64,000 nucleotides of DNA from Thermoanaerobacter sp. Lineage in GTDB: Bacteria; Bacillota; Thermoanaerobacteria; Thermoanaerobacterales; Thermoanaerobacteraceae. Below, one piece after another: positions 53,183 through 61,821 of this stretch. The translations under genes were made by a program, and so were the position numbers. Numbering within the stretch: the stretch's first letter is position 1; every line of letters starts with the position of its first letter. The stretch lies in NCBI GenBank assembly GCA_014896455.1, contig JADBKJ010000020.1:124001-188000 (forward strand), read 5' to 3'. The notes under the pieces are model-generated. The model saw only the letters and a list, made by a program, of their open reading frames with translations, was not told where the DNA came from and did not search any database.

Positions 53183-54394
53183 ATGCCGTTGTATGCATAT
53201 AGGGCAAGGGATATGGGAGGAAATCTCGTTACAGGGACTTTGGAAGTTGATTCAAAGGCGCAGTGCATTGATGTTTTAAAGCAGAAAAATTATTATATAA
53301 TTGACATCAAAGAAGAAGTTGTAAAGCAGGACATATTAGATTTTGGCTCTTTTAAAAAGGTAAAGATAAAAGATATTGCTGTTTTTTGTAGACAATTTGC
53401 TACTTTAATAAATGCAGGTATACCCATCGTGACGGCTTTGGCCACTATTAAGGAGCAAGTTGAGAATAAAAGGCTAAAAAGAACTATAAACGAAGTTTAT
53501 GAGGAAGTTCAAAAAGGAAGGACTTTGTCTGATGCAATGAAAAAATACGGAGATGTTTTCCCTATGCTTCTTTATAACATGGTGGAAGTAGGGGAAGTGA
53601 GTGGAACTCTTGATAAAGTAATGAATGAAATGGCGGACCACTATGAGAAGGAAAATGAATTGAATCAAAAAGTAAAGTCTGCTTTGACTTATCCTCTTAT
53701 TGTATCTGTTGTAGCTGTATTAGTTGTTATTTTTCTTTTGACAAATGTTTTACCTATTTTTGTAAGTATGTTTAAAAATGCTGGAGTCCAGTTGCCTCTT
53801 CCCACTCGAATACTTATTGCTATAAGCAGTTCAATATCTCAATATTGGTACTTTTACACAGGAGTAATTTTGGTGATTTCTTATTCGATTTCGAGTTTTT
53901 TGAAGACACCTGAAGGAAGGCTCATTTATGACAGAATGCTTTTAAACATGCCAATCTTTGGTCCTTTAAACAAAAAGATTTTAATTTCTAGGTTTACAAG
54001 GACTTTAGGAATATTGATAAGTGCTGGTGTACCGCTTATAAAGGCAATGGAAGTAGTAGAAAAAGTTGTGGGCAATACAGTAGTAGCAGAAGGGGTTAAA
54101 AAAGCTCAAGAGGATATAAAAAAAGGCTTACCCCTTTCAGAACCTTTAAAAAGAATTGGCATTTTCCCGCCAATGGTGATTCAGATGATAAGTATTGGTG
54201 AAAGTTCAGGTTCGTTGGACAGCATATTAAATAAAACTGCGGATTTTTATGACGGAGAAGTGGATACAGCCGTGTCACAAATGACAACTCTTCTAGAGCC
54301 ATTAATAATTGTTATGCTGGCGACAGTAGTAGGATTTATAGTTATTTCAATTGTCATGCCGCTGTTTGAGTTATACAATTTCATAGGCCAGTGA
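53183..54394 (+). CDS. pilC: Type IV pilus inner-membrane platform protein PilC
   Basis: A 403-residue platform protein with two GspF domains. Each domain ends in hydrophobic helices: about residues 168-195 and 217-240 for the first, and 370-395 for the C-terminus. The motifs FCRQFATLINAGIPIVTAL and SRFTRTLGILISAGVPLIKAM are the repeated domain starts. It sits on the membrane between the PilB/PilT motors and the pilin. GAGGTG precedes the ATG. Confidence 0.95.
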   Translation: MPLYAYRARDMGGNLVTGTLEVDSKAQCIDVLKQKNYYIIDIKEEVVKQDILDFGSFKKVKIKDIAVFCRQFATLINAGIPIVTALATIKEQVENKRLKRTINEVYEEVQKGRTLSDAMKKYGDVFPMLLYNMVEVGEVSGTLDKVMNEMADHYEKENELNQKVKSALTYPLIVSVVAVLVVIFLLTNVLPIFVSMFKNAGVQLPLPTRILIAISSSISQYWYFYTGVILVISYSISSFLKTPEGRLIYDRMLLNMPIFGPLNKKILISRFTRTLGILISAGVPLIKAMEVVEKVVGNTVVAEGVKKAQEDIKKGLPLSEPLKRIGIFPPMVIQMISIGESSGSLDSILNKTADFYDGEVDTAVSQMTTLLEPLIIVMLATVVGFIVISIVMPLFELYNFIGQ

Positions 54395-54417
54395 TATTGG
54401 GAAAGGGGGTGAAGAGG

Positions 54418-54774
54418 ATGGAATGGTTTGTAAAAGCATTAAACAAGGATGAAAGAGGTTTTACACTAATTGAATTGATTGTTGTAATTGCAATTTTAGG
54501 TGTACTGGCAGCCATTGCAGTGCCGAGAGTGACAACGTCATTGGCAAATGCTAAGACTAATGCCGATATAGCAAATGCACAAATTATTGGGCAAGCGGCT
54601 GAAAGATACTATATAGAAACAGGTAATACAACCAATAAGATAGAAGATCTAGTCGATGCAGGGTATTTGAATAAAGAACCACAGGATCAATATAAAAAAT
54701 CATTTACTCTTGAAATGACATCTGATGGCAAAGCAACAGTTAAAGATTCTAGTGGTAAACAGCTTTATCCATAA
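54418..54774 (+). CDS. pilA: Major type IV pilin
   Basis: A 118-residue prepilin with a 14-residue leader ending DERG, followed by FTLIELIVVIAILGVLAAIA, the class III cleavage and helix. Glu at position 5 of the mature pilin is present. The globular part has an ATP-free short beta region and ends SGKQLYP. It is the most pilin-like of the five prepilins here and directly follows pilC. The ATG at 54418 is chosen because GGGGGTGAAGAGG lies before it; GTG and ATG codons further upstream overlap pilC. Confidence 0.9.
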   Translation: MEWFVKALNKDERGFTLIELIVVIAILGVLAAIAVPRVTTSLANAKTNADIANAQIIGQAAERYYIETGNTTNKIEDLVDAGYLNKEPQDQYKKSFTLEMTSDGKATVKDSSGKQLYP

Positions 54775-54805
54775 GCAATATAGTTTTTGCTAAATAATAC
54801 ATTTT

Positions 54806-54823
54806 GGGCACATTTTTGTGCCC
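54806..54823 (+). promoter_or_regulatory. Small hairpin between pilA and pilD
   Basis: GGGCAC and GTGCCC form a 6-bp stem with a 6-base loop. No direct T-run follows, though TATTTTTTAG comes seven bases later. It may stabilise the pilA message or reduce read-through. Confidence 0.5.
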
Positions 54824-54850
54824 TCCTTAATATTTTTTAGGAGGGTCATT

Positions 54851-55609
54851 ATGGAGATACTACTTTATATACTGATATTTTTATTCGGCACAATTATAGG
54901 AAGTTTTTTAAATGTGGTCATACACAGAGTGCCAAGAAAAGAATCAATAGTCTATCCTCCTTCTCACTGCCCTAAATGTGGGCATGATTTAAAAACTATT
55001 GATTTAATACCTATATTGAGTTATATTCTACTTAAAGGAAGATGTAGGTATTGTGGAGAAAAGATTTCAGCAAGGTATCCTGTTGTTGAAGTATTGACTG
55101 GAACTTTGTTTTTGATAATTTACTATAAATTTGGTTTAGATTTTAAAGCTTTTTCCTACATGTTTTTAGCTTCTATATTGATTTCAATAAGTTTTATTGA
55201 TATGGAACACAAAATAGTGCCAAATAAAATAATTATTGCAGGATTTGTAGGTGCTATAATCTTTCGACTGTTAATGTCCAATTATGGATTTTTGGATTAT
55301 GTGTTGGGTTTAGTCTTAGGTGGAGGAATTCTCCTTCTCATCTCTTTAATTTCAGGAGGAGAGATGGGAGGAGGAGACATAAAACTGATGGCGTTAATTG
55401 GTTTTTTTATAGGGTGGAAGCTTACAATTTTAGTGCTTTTCCTTTCTGTAATCATTGGAGCATTGGGAGGAGCTATATTAGTAGCTTTGAAAATTAAAGG
55501 GAGAAAAGATTACATTCCTTTTGCACCCTATATTTCCATTGCATGGTTTATTTCAATTTTGTATGGTTATGAGATTCTTAACTATTACATAAAATTCATA
55601 AGAGGTTAA
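54851..55609 (+). CDS. pilD: Prepilin leader peptidase/N-methyltransferase PilD
   Basis: A 252-residue membrane aspartic peptidase that cleaves and methylates the prepilins in this cluster. It has about seven helices, the zinc-binding loop CPKCGHDL and CRYCGEK, and catalytic aspartates in FIDMEHKIVPN and GGEMGGGDIKL. The ATG at 54851 follows TAGGAGG; a frame from 54818 is longer but has no ribosome site. Confidence 0.95.
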   Translation: MEILLYILIFLFGTIIGSFLNVVIHRVPRKESIVYPPSHCPKCGHDLKTIDLIPILSYILLKGRCRYCGEKISARYPVVEVLTGTLFLIIYYKFGLDFKAFSYMFLASILISISFIDMEHKIVPNKIIIAGFVGAIIFRLLMSNYGFLDYVLGLVLGGGILLLISLISGGEMGGGDIKLMALIGFFIGWKLTILVLFLSVIIGALGGAILVALKIKGRKDYIPFAPYISIAWFISILYGYEILNYYIKFIRG

Positions 55610-55613
55610 GCTT

Positions 55614-56063
55614 ATGAAAAGAGAGGGAGGATTAACTTTAATAGAGCTTGTAACGGTTTTGGCAATTTTCACAGTTATAGTTCTTATAGTTATTCCTTCG
55701 ACTGACTTTTTTGATGCGACAAGGTCAAATGTAAGACTTACTCTTATAGCTCATGAAGTTGTAAAGGATTTAAGATATATTCAGCACAAAAGTATTTTCG
55801 AAAGAGAAAATTTATATTTTGAAATCAAACCCGATAAAACTGGTTATTACATAAATAGATATGAGGACGATAAAAATATTAAGACAAAGGACTTGCCTAA
55901 AGGAATTATAATAGAGAAAAATATACAAAAAGAAATAAGGTTTAATCAGATGGGGGTTCCATCTACTGGAGGCTGTACAATAACTTTAAAAAATAACAAA
56001 AAAGAAATTTATATAACTGTGCTTCCTGCAACAGGGCGTATTATGATAAAGGGGAATTATTAG
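55614..56063 (+). CDS. Minor pseudopilin (GspH/FimT-like)
   Basis: A 149-residue protein with a very short leader (MKREGG) and the prepilin helix LTLIELVTVLAIFTVIVLIV. Its soluble domain includes DLRYIQHKSIFERENLYF and GVPSTGGCTITLKNNKKEIYI split by short loops, typical of the GspH/FimT beta-rich fold. Minor pilins of this type prime pilus assembly, and in competent species bind DNA. GAGGTTAAG precedes the ATG. Confidence 0.82.
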   Translation: MKREGGLTLIELVTVLAIFTVIVLIVIPSTDFFDATRSNVRLTLIAHEVVKDLRYIQHKSIFERENLYFEIKPDKTGYYINRYEDDKNIKTKDLPKGIIIEKNIQKEIRFNQMGVPSTGGCTITLKNNKKEIYITVLPATGRIMIKGNY

Positions 56064-56073
56064 GAGTGATTTT

Positions 56074-56754
56074 ATGAAGATTTTAAAGGATAATAAAGGC
56101 ATGACTTTAATAGAAGTACTTGTCTCAATAGCTATATTTGCAATAGTGGCAATACCTCTTTTGGGCATTTTTAGTCAATCCGCTGTAACTTCTGCTAATT
56201 CTAAGATAAACACAAAAGAAGCTACAATTGCGCAGACAATTGCAGAAAACATAAAGGCAGGAATTGTAAAAGACAATGCGGACCTTGCCAAAGTAGTAAC
56301 TGATTTTGAAAAAGAAGGCTTTATAGCCTATGTAGAACAGCAAACATCTACAGGGGAAGTTTCTCAGTATCAAATAAAAGTAGGGAAAATTGGTTCAAAC
56401 GCTCCTATTTATACCCTTTATATTATGGCGCCTGCAACGGAAATTACTTCTTATGTTCCTGTAGAAATACCTTCTGAGCAAAACCCAAGTGGAGGCGATA
56501 GCAGTAGTAATGATGTAATAAAGCATTTAGTGGACCTGATAACAATAGTGATAATTGCTACATGGACTGCTTTATTTTTAGTTTTTGTGGTAATCACATT
56601 GGGTTGGAATGAGGTTACCAAAACAAAAATTTTCACTATAGCAGACACTATTGTTAACATGATAAAACAGGGAGTTACTAGTTTAAAAGCTATAGGAACA
56701 AAAGCTTCAGAAATTGCCGGCGTTAAGGTTCCATGGTGGTTAAAATGGTGGTGA
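56074..56754 (+). CDS. Prepilin-like protein with an extra C-terminal transmembrane segment (PilV-like)
   Basis: A 226-residue prepilin with leader MKILKDNKG and helix MTLIEVLVSIAIFAIVAIPLLG. After a Ser-rich linker (NPSGGDSSSN) it has a second hydrophobic segment (LITIVIIATWTALFLVFVVITLGW, near residues 158-181 and given here in parts), then an amphipathic tail ending VPWWLKWW. Minor pilins normally have no second helix, so the protein may stay in the membrane after assembly starts. GGAGTGA precedes the ATG. Confidence 0.78.
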   Translation: MKILKDNKGMTLIEVLVSIAIFAIVAIPLLGIFSQSAVTSANSKINTKEATIAQTIAENIKAGIVKDNADLAKVVTDFEKEGFIAYVEQQTSTGEVSQYQIKVGKIGSNAPIYTLYIMAPATEITSYVPVEIPSEQNPSGGDSSSNDVIKHLVDLITIVIIATWTALFLVFVVITLGWNEVTKTKIFTIADTIVNMIKQGVTSLKAIGTKASEIAGVKVPWWLKWW

Positions 56755-57227
56755 GAAAAGAAGAAGGATTTACCCTCATCGAACTTATTGTAACATTGGC
56801 AATAGTCGGAGTGGTAATAGGGGTTTACTCTTCTTTATATTATTCGGGCTTTAAATCCTTCACAAGCACTGAAAACAGTGTAGATGTAGAGCAAAATGTC
56901 AGGTTTGCTATGAATTATATCGTATCTTTATTAGAAAAAGGCCCTTCTGAAGTTATTATTATTGATAATGGCCATGGCTTATTGATTAAAGATGTGAATA
57001 ATCGTGATGAGATTACAATAAAGCTAGACAACAAAAAACATGCTTTGTATATTAATGACAATGTAGGTCACGAATTAGCTGTAAAGATTTACGGATTTAA
57101 TATAATTCAAAAAAATGGCAACATGATAAATATTGAAATAATTGGACAAAGTGATGATAACGGCTCAAACAAATTTTCTCTTTCTACAGACGTTTTTTTA
57201 AGAAAGAGTGGTATAAATGTTCAATGA
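56745..57227 (+). CDS. Minor pilin (PilW/GspJ-like)
   Basis: A prepilin of about 160 residues with leader MVVRKEEG and helix FTLIELIVTLAIVGVVIGVYSS. The pattern of RFAMNYIVSLLEKGPSEVI and the long beta region resembles PilW/GspJ. The start is uncertain: ATG at 56733 or 56745 or GTG at 56748 all lie in the 3' end of the previous gene, and GGTGG is the only ribosome-like site. Overlap with its neighbours indicates coupled translation. Confidence 0.75.
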   Translation: MVVRKEEGFTLIELIVTLAIVGVVIGVYSSLYYSGFKSFTSTENSVDVEQNVRFAMNYIVSLLEKGPSEVIIIDNGHGLLIKDVNNRDEITIKLDNKKHALYINDNVGHELAVKIYGFNIIQKNGNMINIEIIGQSDDNGSNKFSLSTDVFLRKSGINVQ

Positions 57228-57876
57228 GAGAGGTTCTGCTTTAATTTTTACTTTAATGGTAATTTTGATTCTCACAGTTTTAGCTGTAGCGATTTTAGAA
57301 GTAACTGTTACTAATTACAAAATTTCTCATGCTTATGCAAACTCTATCTCAGCTACTTATGCAGCAGAAGCTGGCCTTGAACGAGTAAAAAATGAATTTA
57401 ACATAGCTTTGTTAGATGCTTATCAAGGAAAAGGTAAAGGAAAAGGGAAAGGTGAATTTTGGATAAATGTAGTTGAAAATAAAAATACAACTAAAATTCA
57501 GTATAAACAAGATGCCAAAAATTTATTAAAGGAGTCATTTGGACTTGACATCCCAGTAGGGGAGTGGATTTCACTGGGTGATTCAGGACAAGAGTATAAA
57601 ATTGACAGTATAGAAATGGTTCCTCCTTCAATTAAAGCTTTTGAAAATGAAGGAACTCAAGTTTTAAACTATAAAGTACGTGCATGGACGGAAGGTAGGA
57701 TAAACAAAATCGTACGTTACGGTTATGCGGAGATTACATTTAATATTAATGTAAATATTACGAAGATGGGTTCTGATAAGAGTGCGAATTATAAGGTGAT
57801 TCTTAGTGGTAATGCATCACAGTCTCCACCTATAGTAGATAAGTGGATAATTGATTCAATTCCACAAACACAATAA
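57217..57876 (+). CDS. Minor pilin-like protein lacking Glu5 (PilX/GspK-type N-terminus)
   Basis: A 219-residue protein with leader MFNERG and helix SALIFTLMVILILTVLAVAI, followed by AEAGLERVKNEF. The residue at mature position 5 is Phe, not Glu, as in PilX N-terminal and GspK proteins that sit at the pilus tip. A Lys-Gly repeat (KGKGKGKGK) lies near residue 70. The gene overlaps its upstream neighbour by 11 bases. Confidence 0.78.
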   Translation: MFNERGSALIFTLMVILILTVLAVAILEVTVTNYKISHAYANSISATYAAEAGLERVKNEFNIALLDAYQGKGKGKGKGEFWINVVENKNTTKIQYKQDAKNLLKESFGLDIPVGEWISLGDSGQEYKIDSIEMVPPSIKAFENEGTQVLNYKVRAWTEGRINKIVRYGYAEITFNINVNITKMGSDKSANYKVILSGNASQSPPIVDKWIIDSIPQTQ

Positions 57877-57895
57877 AAATAAGGAGAGGGTTTTT

Positions 57896-58156
57896 ATGCA
57901 TCTTAAAAATTACATGGAAGACGCTGTTGACCAAATGATGGATAAGGTTTTGAAAGATCTAGACGTTTGTAAATGCGAAAGGTGCAGGATGGACATAAAA
58001 GCTTTAACACTTAACAATTTACCTCCAAAATATATTGTATCAGAAGAAGGAGAACTATATGTAAAGACAAATGAGTTAGTCAGGCAATTTGAGGTAGACA
58101 TAATAAAAGCTATAACAATGGCTGCTATTAAAGTGAATAGTAATAAGCGCCATTAG
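57896..58156 (+). CDS. ComFB-family protein
   Basis: An 86-residue protein with KNYMEDAVDQMMDKVLKDL, a cysteine pair in CKCERCRMDIKALTLNNL, and LPPKYIVSEEGELY, the hallmark of the ComFB late-competence family. Some ComFB proteins have recently been reported to bind cyclic di-nucleotides and control motility, so a signalling role in pilus function is possible (inference). The ATG at 57896 follows AAGGAGAGGG. The longer frame from 57851 overlaps the previous gene and is not used. Confidence 0.85.
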   Translation: MHLKNYMEDAVDQMMDKVLKDLDVCKCERCRMDIKALTLNNLPPKYIVSEEGELYVKTNELVRQFEVDIIKAITMAAIKVNSNKRH

Positions 58157-58166
58157 GAGGTAAAAA

Positions 58167-59126
58167 ATGCTTGGAATTGAAATAGGGAATTTTAATACAA
58201 AATTATTAGTTGGAGAAAAAAAGAATAAATTCTTTGGTAAAAGGTTAATGATAAATACGCCTTCTAATGTGATAACTAATGGCAAAATTATTGATATAAA
58301 TTCATTGGCAGATGTAATTAATGAGACTTTGAAAAGGAACAATATCAAAGAAAAACAAGTGTGTTTTACTATTTCCAGCTCAAATAATATAATAAGGGAT
58401 TTAGAATTGCCACTAATGAAAGAAGAGGAAGTCGAAAAGGCCTTATACTATGAGATTGAGCAATACATTCCTGACACTGAAAATTATGTAATAGATTATA
58501 GATATTTACCTAATATTGCGGAGAAAGATAAAATGGTTAGAGTACTGATTGCCTCTTCTCCTAAGGATATAATAGAAAAATATGTTAAATTAGCAGAGAT
58601 GTTAAAATTAAAATTAGAAGCCATTGATATTTATAGCAATTCAATTTATAAAGCTTGTAAAAAGGTGAATTTAGCTGAAGGAATAGTGTCAGTTGTAGAT
58701 ATAGGGGCAGTTGTTACCAATGTGACGGTGATTGATAATGGAAATTACATTTTTAGTAGGAGCATAGAGTTTGGTGGAAATAAAATTACACAAATAATTG
58801 CGAATTCCTTTAATATAGATTTTCAAGCAGCAGAAGAATATAAAAGGGCAAAAAAATTTATTGGAGAAGAAAACTATAAGGATATAGAAGATACTATACT
58901 TTTATCCTTTTCGGAAGTGTTTCAACAGCTAAGTAGAATATTTGACTTTTATTATGCCACATATCATAAAAATATACAAAAAATTATCATGTTAGGTGGT
59001 ACTTCTAAACTTTTGGGATTGAGAGAATACGTGGAAGATTATTTTAGGATACCTACTTTTGTTATAGAAACAGAAGATTATTTATACTTTTTACCTGTTT
59101 ATGGATGTCTTTTAAGGGGGGAATAG
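58167..59126 (+). CDS. pilM: Type IV pilus assembly protein PilM (actin-like)
   Basis: A 319-residue ASKHA-fold protein that binds the cytoplasmic tail of PilN and links the pilus motor to the alignment complex. It has LGIEIGNFNTKLLVGEK, then YEIEQYIP, VVDIGAVVTNVTVIDNG and IIMLGGTSKLLGLREYVE in parts. GGAGG precedes the ATG, and pilN follows with a 1-base gap. Confidence 0.9.
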   Translation: MLGIEIGNFNTKLLVGEKKNKFFGKRLMINTPSNVITNGKIIDINSLADVINETLKRNNIKEKQVCFTISSSNNIIRDLELPLMKEEEVEKALYYEIEQYIPDTENYVIDYRYLPNIAEKDKMVRVLIASSPKDIIEKYVKLAEMLKLKLEAIDIYSNSIYKACKKVNLAEGIVSVVDIGAVVTNVTVIDNGNYIFSRSIEFGGNKITQIIANSFNIDFQAAEEYKRAKKFIGEENYKDIEDTILLSFSEVFQQLSRIFDFYYATYHKNIQKIIMLGGTSKLLGLREYVEDYFRIPTFVIETEDYLYFLPVYGCLLRGE

Positions 59127-59127
59127 G

Positions 59128-59661
59128 TTGAAGGATATAAACCTCATACCAGCTGAACTAAAGGAACAAAAAATGCAAAGAAAAAAACAAATATCCCGTC
59201 TTTTTTTTGTGTTTGTTTTAACTACCATTATTTTTGCCTTAATAGCTTTTCCACTGGTATATATCAATAAATTGTATCAAGACTTAAAATACGCAGATAA
59301 TGAATTAGGTAAATTTAAAGACATTTCTCAGTTGCAGCAAAATGTAAAAGATTTATCCGCTTATATAGAAAAGAAAAAAAGCTTAATAGAAAAATTGAAA
59401 AAGCAAAAAGTGGATGCGGTAGGTATATTGCAAAATTTAGCCTCAAATATACCTGAAAAAGTATCTATTGATTCTTTGAAATATGAGAAAAATATTTTGG
59501 AAATAGATGGACAAGCACTTTCAGAATCTGATATAGCAGCTTTTATGCTTAACCTAAGAAGTATAAGTTATGTAGAAGATGTGAAAGTGATATCAGTGGA
59601 TTTGACAGATAAAGGCCTTCTAAAATATGTTTTACAAGTAAAAATCAAGGTGGTATCATAG
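59128..59661 (+). CDS. pilN: Type IV pilus assembly protein PilN
   Basis: A 177-residue single-pass protein that starts with the conserved PilM-binding motif DINLIPAELKEQ. A helix follows (about residues 24-46), then a coiled coil (residues 50-90) and a ferredoxin-like domain. The start is TTG behind GGGGGG. The stop abuts pilO. Confidence 0.88.
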   Translation: MKDINLIPAELKEQKMQRKKQISRLFFVFVLTTIIFALIAFPLVYINKLYQDLKYADNELGKFKDISQLQQNVKDLSAYIEKKKSLIEKLKKQKVDAVGILQNLASNIPEKVSIDSLKYEKNILEIDGQALSESDIAAFMLNLRSISYVEDVKVISVDLTDKGLLKYVLQVKIKVVS

Positions 59662-60417
59662 ATGAAGCTTACAACAAGAGAAAGAGTATTAATTTATTTT
59701 GCTGTCATACTCGGATTCTTTGCACTTTATTATCAATATTATTTAACTCCCAAAATCTTAGAAATACAAAATTTATCTATTGAATTAAAAAATAAAAGAC
59801 AAATTTTAGAACAAGTAACTGCTTTAAACAATAAAAATTTAAGAGAAGGTTTAGACAAGCAGCAAACTCAATTAAAAGAATTAAGCATGATTTTACCAGA
59901 AGAAAGGGATATAGAAATTTTTCTTTTTAATTTACAACAAATGGTCAATGATACAGGTGTAAAGACAAAAAGCTTAACTTTTGAAAACCAAGATCAAAGT
60001 CAAAAAGAAACTAGTAATGTGAAAAAAGAAGATTTTGTGACAATACCCGTAAATATTACTGTTTCAGGTAATTACGATGAGATTATAGCTTTTCTAAATG
60101 AAATACAAAATTCTAAGAGACTTTGTAACATTCAAAGTTTCTCTATTGAAAAAGACCAAAATCAGCACAACCTTCTTTTGACTCTACAGGTCTTTATTTA
60201 TTCAATGAAAGACAGCGGTGGTACTTCAATATCGACAGATTTTTTAAAAGGTAAAAGTGACCCTTTCAAGTCTCTGTATGATGATACCATAAGTGAACAA
60301 TCAAATAATGTAGAACAGCCTTCTGCTCCTCAATCTCCTCAAAACATAGATGTGAATAAGGTAATAACTGATACTATAGAAAAAGTTTTAAAAGAGAAAA
60401 TACCTTCATTGCCTTAA
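59662..60417 (+). CDS. pilO: Type IV pilus assembly protein PilO
   Basis: A 251-residue protein with one N-terminal helix (about residues 10-26), a coiled coil (residues 32-75) and a PilO-type domain with [17 protein letters not shown] and [18 protein letters not shown]. The C-terminal about 60 residues are Ser/Pro/Gln-rich and unstructured, longer than usual. PilM, N and O form the alignment complex. The ATG follows a weak AAGGTGG site. Confidence 0.87.
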   Translation: MKLTTRERVLIYFAVILGFFALYYQYYLTPKILEIQNLSIELKNKRQILEQVTALNNKNLREGLDKQQTQLKELSMILPEERDIEIFLFNLQQMVNDTGVKTKSLTFENQDQSQKETSNVKKEDFVTIPVNITVSGNYDEIIAFLNEIQNSKRLCNIQSFSIEKDQNQHNLLLTLQVFIYSMKDSGGTSISTDFLKGKSDPFKSLYDDTISEQSNNVEQPSAPQSPQNIDVNKVITDTIEKVLKEKIPSLP

Positions 60418-60430
60418 GGGGGAAATATTC

Positions 60431-60946
60431 ATGAAAAACATCGTTTTAACGGGTTTTATGGCTACCGGGAAAACTACTGTTGGCACAAAAGTAGCTACCA
60501 CCATGTCCTTCGGTTTTATAGATACGGATAAAATGATTGAAAAAATGGCAAATATGACTGTTTCAGATATTTTTGAAAAATATGGAGAAGACTATTTTAG
60601 GAGATTGGAAAAATCAGCGGTTATAAAAGCAGCTCGATTGAAAAATTTTGTGATTGCTACAGGAGGGGGTGTTGTATTAAACCCTTCAAATATTGTACAA
60701 TTAAGAAAAAATGGAGTTGTAATTTGCTTTACAGCGAAGCCAGAAATTATATTGAGAAATATAGGAAAGAATAAAGAAAGGCCTCTTCTTATGGTGGATA
60801 ATCCAGAAGAAAAAATAAAACAGCTTCTAAGAGAAAGAGAGCCTTTTTATAGGTTTGCTGACTACACTATTGATGTATCCGATATGACAATAGATGAAGT
60901 AGCAGAGGAAGTTATAAAAGCTTACATTAGACTTAAGAAAGGATGA
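60431..60946 (+). CDS. aroK: Shikimate kinase
   Basis: A 171-residue P-loop kinase phosphorylating shikimate. Walker A reads [11 protein letters not shown], followed by [18 protein letters not shown], and the shikimate-binding ATGGGVVLN. The nucleotide-lid region [13 protein letters not shown] and LLREREPFY are present. GGGGGAA precedes the ATG. It overlaps the next gene by four bases. Confidence 0.93.
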   Translation: MKNIVLTGFMATGKTTVGTKVATTMSFGFIDTDKMIEKMANMTVSDIFEKYGEDYFRRLEKSAVIKAARLKNFVIATGGGVVLNPSNIVQLRKNGVVICFTAKPEIILRNIGKNKERPLLMVDNPEEKIKQLLREREPFYRFADYTIDVSDMTIDEVAEEVIKAYIRLKKG

Positions 60947-61821
60947 GGGGATTGACGATAAAATTTGGACCTTCTGGGAATTCTGACAGTTTTTATGAAG
61001 AAGGGCATAAATCTTCTCTAGAGATGCCTGAATGGCTTTATAACATGGGGCTTGATGCGTATGAATATTCTTTTTCAAGGGGAATAAAAATTAGCGAAAA
61101 GATGGCGAAAGAGCTTAAGGAAAACGCACAAAAATTCAACATAACTATTACTGTTCATGCTCCTTATTACATAAACTTAGCTACTACTGATAAAACCAAA
61201 ATGGAGAATTCTAAAAGATACTTAATAGATAGTTTAATTTCGGGGAAATGGATGGGGGCAAAAAGGGTAAATTTTCATCCTGGCTCTGCGACTGAAGGGA
61301 CGAGAAAAGAGGCTTTAGAGAGAGCAAAAAAAGTTTTAAATGAAATTTTAAAAGAGATGGAGGACAAAGGACTTACTGACGTAACCATATGTCCAGAGAC
61401 AATGGGAAAGAAAAACCAATTGGGTACTTTAGAAGAAGTATTGGAGCTGTGCAATGTGGATAGTAGAATTATTCCTACTATAGACTTTGCTCATTTACAT
61501 GCAAGAGATAATGGAAGGTTTAAGTCAATAGAAGATTATGCAGAGGTCTTGGATATAATTGAAAGGTACTTGGGAAAAGAAAGGGCGAAAAAGATACACG
61601 TCCATTTTAGCAGAATTGAATACACAGAGCAGGGAGAAAAAAGGCATTGGACACTGAAAGACACTCAATATGGGCCAGAATTTGAGCCTTTGGCACAGCT
61701 TTTCTATGAAAGAAAGATGGAGCCTATTGTCATATGTGAATCAAGGGGAACTATGGCAGAAGATGCTTTAAAACTAAAAGAGATATATCTTAATGTTGTA
61801 AAAAGGATGTCGAAAGTATGA
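60943..61821 (+). CDS. Endonuclease IV/TIM-barrel family protein
   Basis: A 292-residue xylose-isomerase-like TIM barrel of the AP endonuclease 2 group. Metal ligands are visible in [42 protein letters not shown] and CESRG. The order and spacing fit deoxyribonuclease IV, which nicks DNA at abasic sites, though the sequence is divergent from Nfo. A TTG at 60952 is an alternative start. It overlaps proB by four bases. Confidence 0.8.
   Translation: MRGLTIKFGPSGNSDSFYEEGHKSSLEMPEWLYNMGLDAYEYSFSRGIKISEKMAKELKENAQKFNITITVHAPYYINLATTDKTKMENSKRYLIDSLISGKWMGAKRVNFHPGSATEGTRKEALERAKKVLNEILKEMEDKGLTDVTICPETMGKKNQLGTLEEVLELCNVDSRIIPTIDFAHLHARDNGRFKSIEDYAEVLDIIERYLGKERAKKIHVHFSRIEYTEQGEKRHWTLKDTQYGPEFEPLAQLFYERKMEPIVICESRGTMAEDALKLKEIYLNVVKRMSKV

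Noticed and set aside
57421-57456. Short Lys-Gly coding repeat (AAAGG-rich) as a regulatory repeat
   Set aside because: It is an in-frame low-complexity stretch of the minor pilin and has no sign of variable copy number from one sequence.
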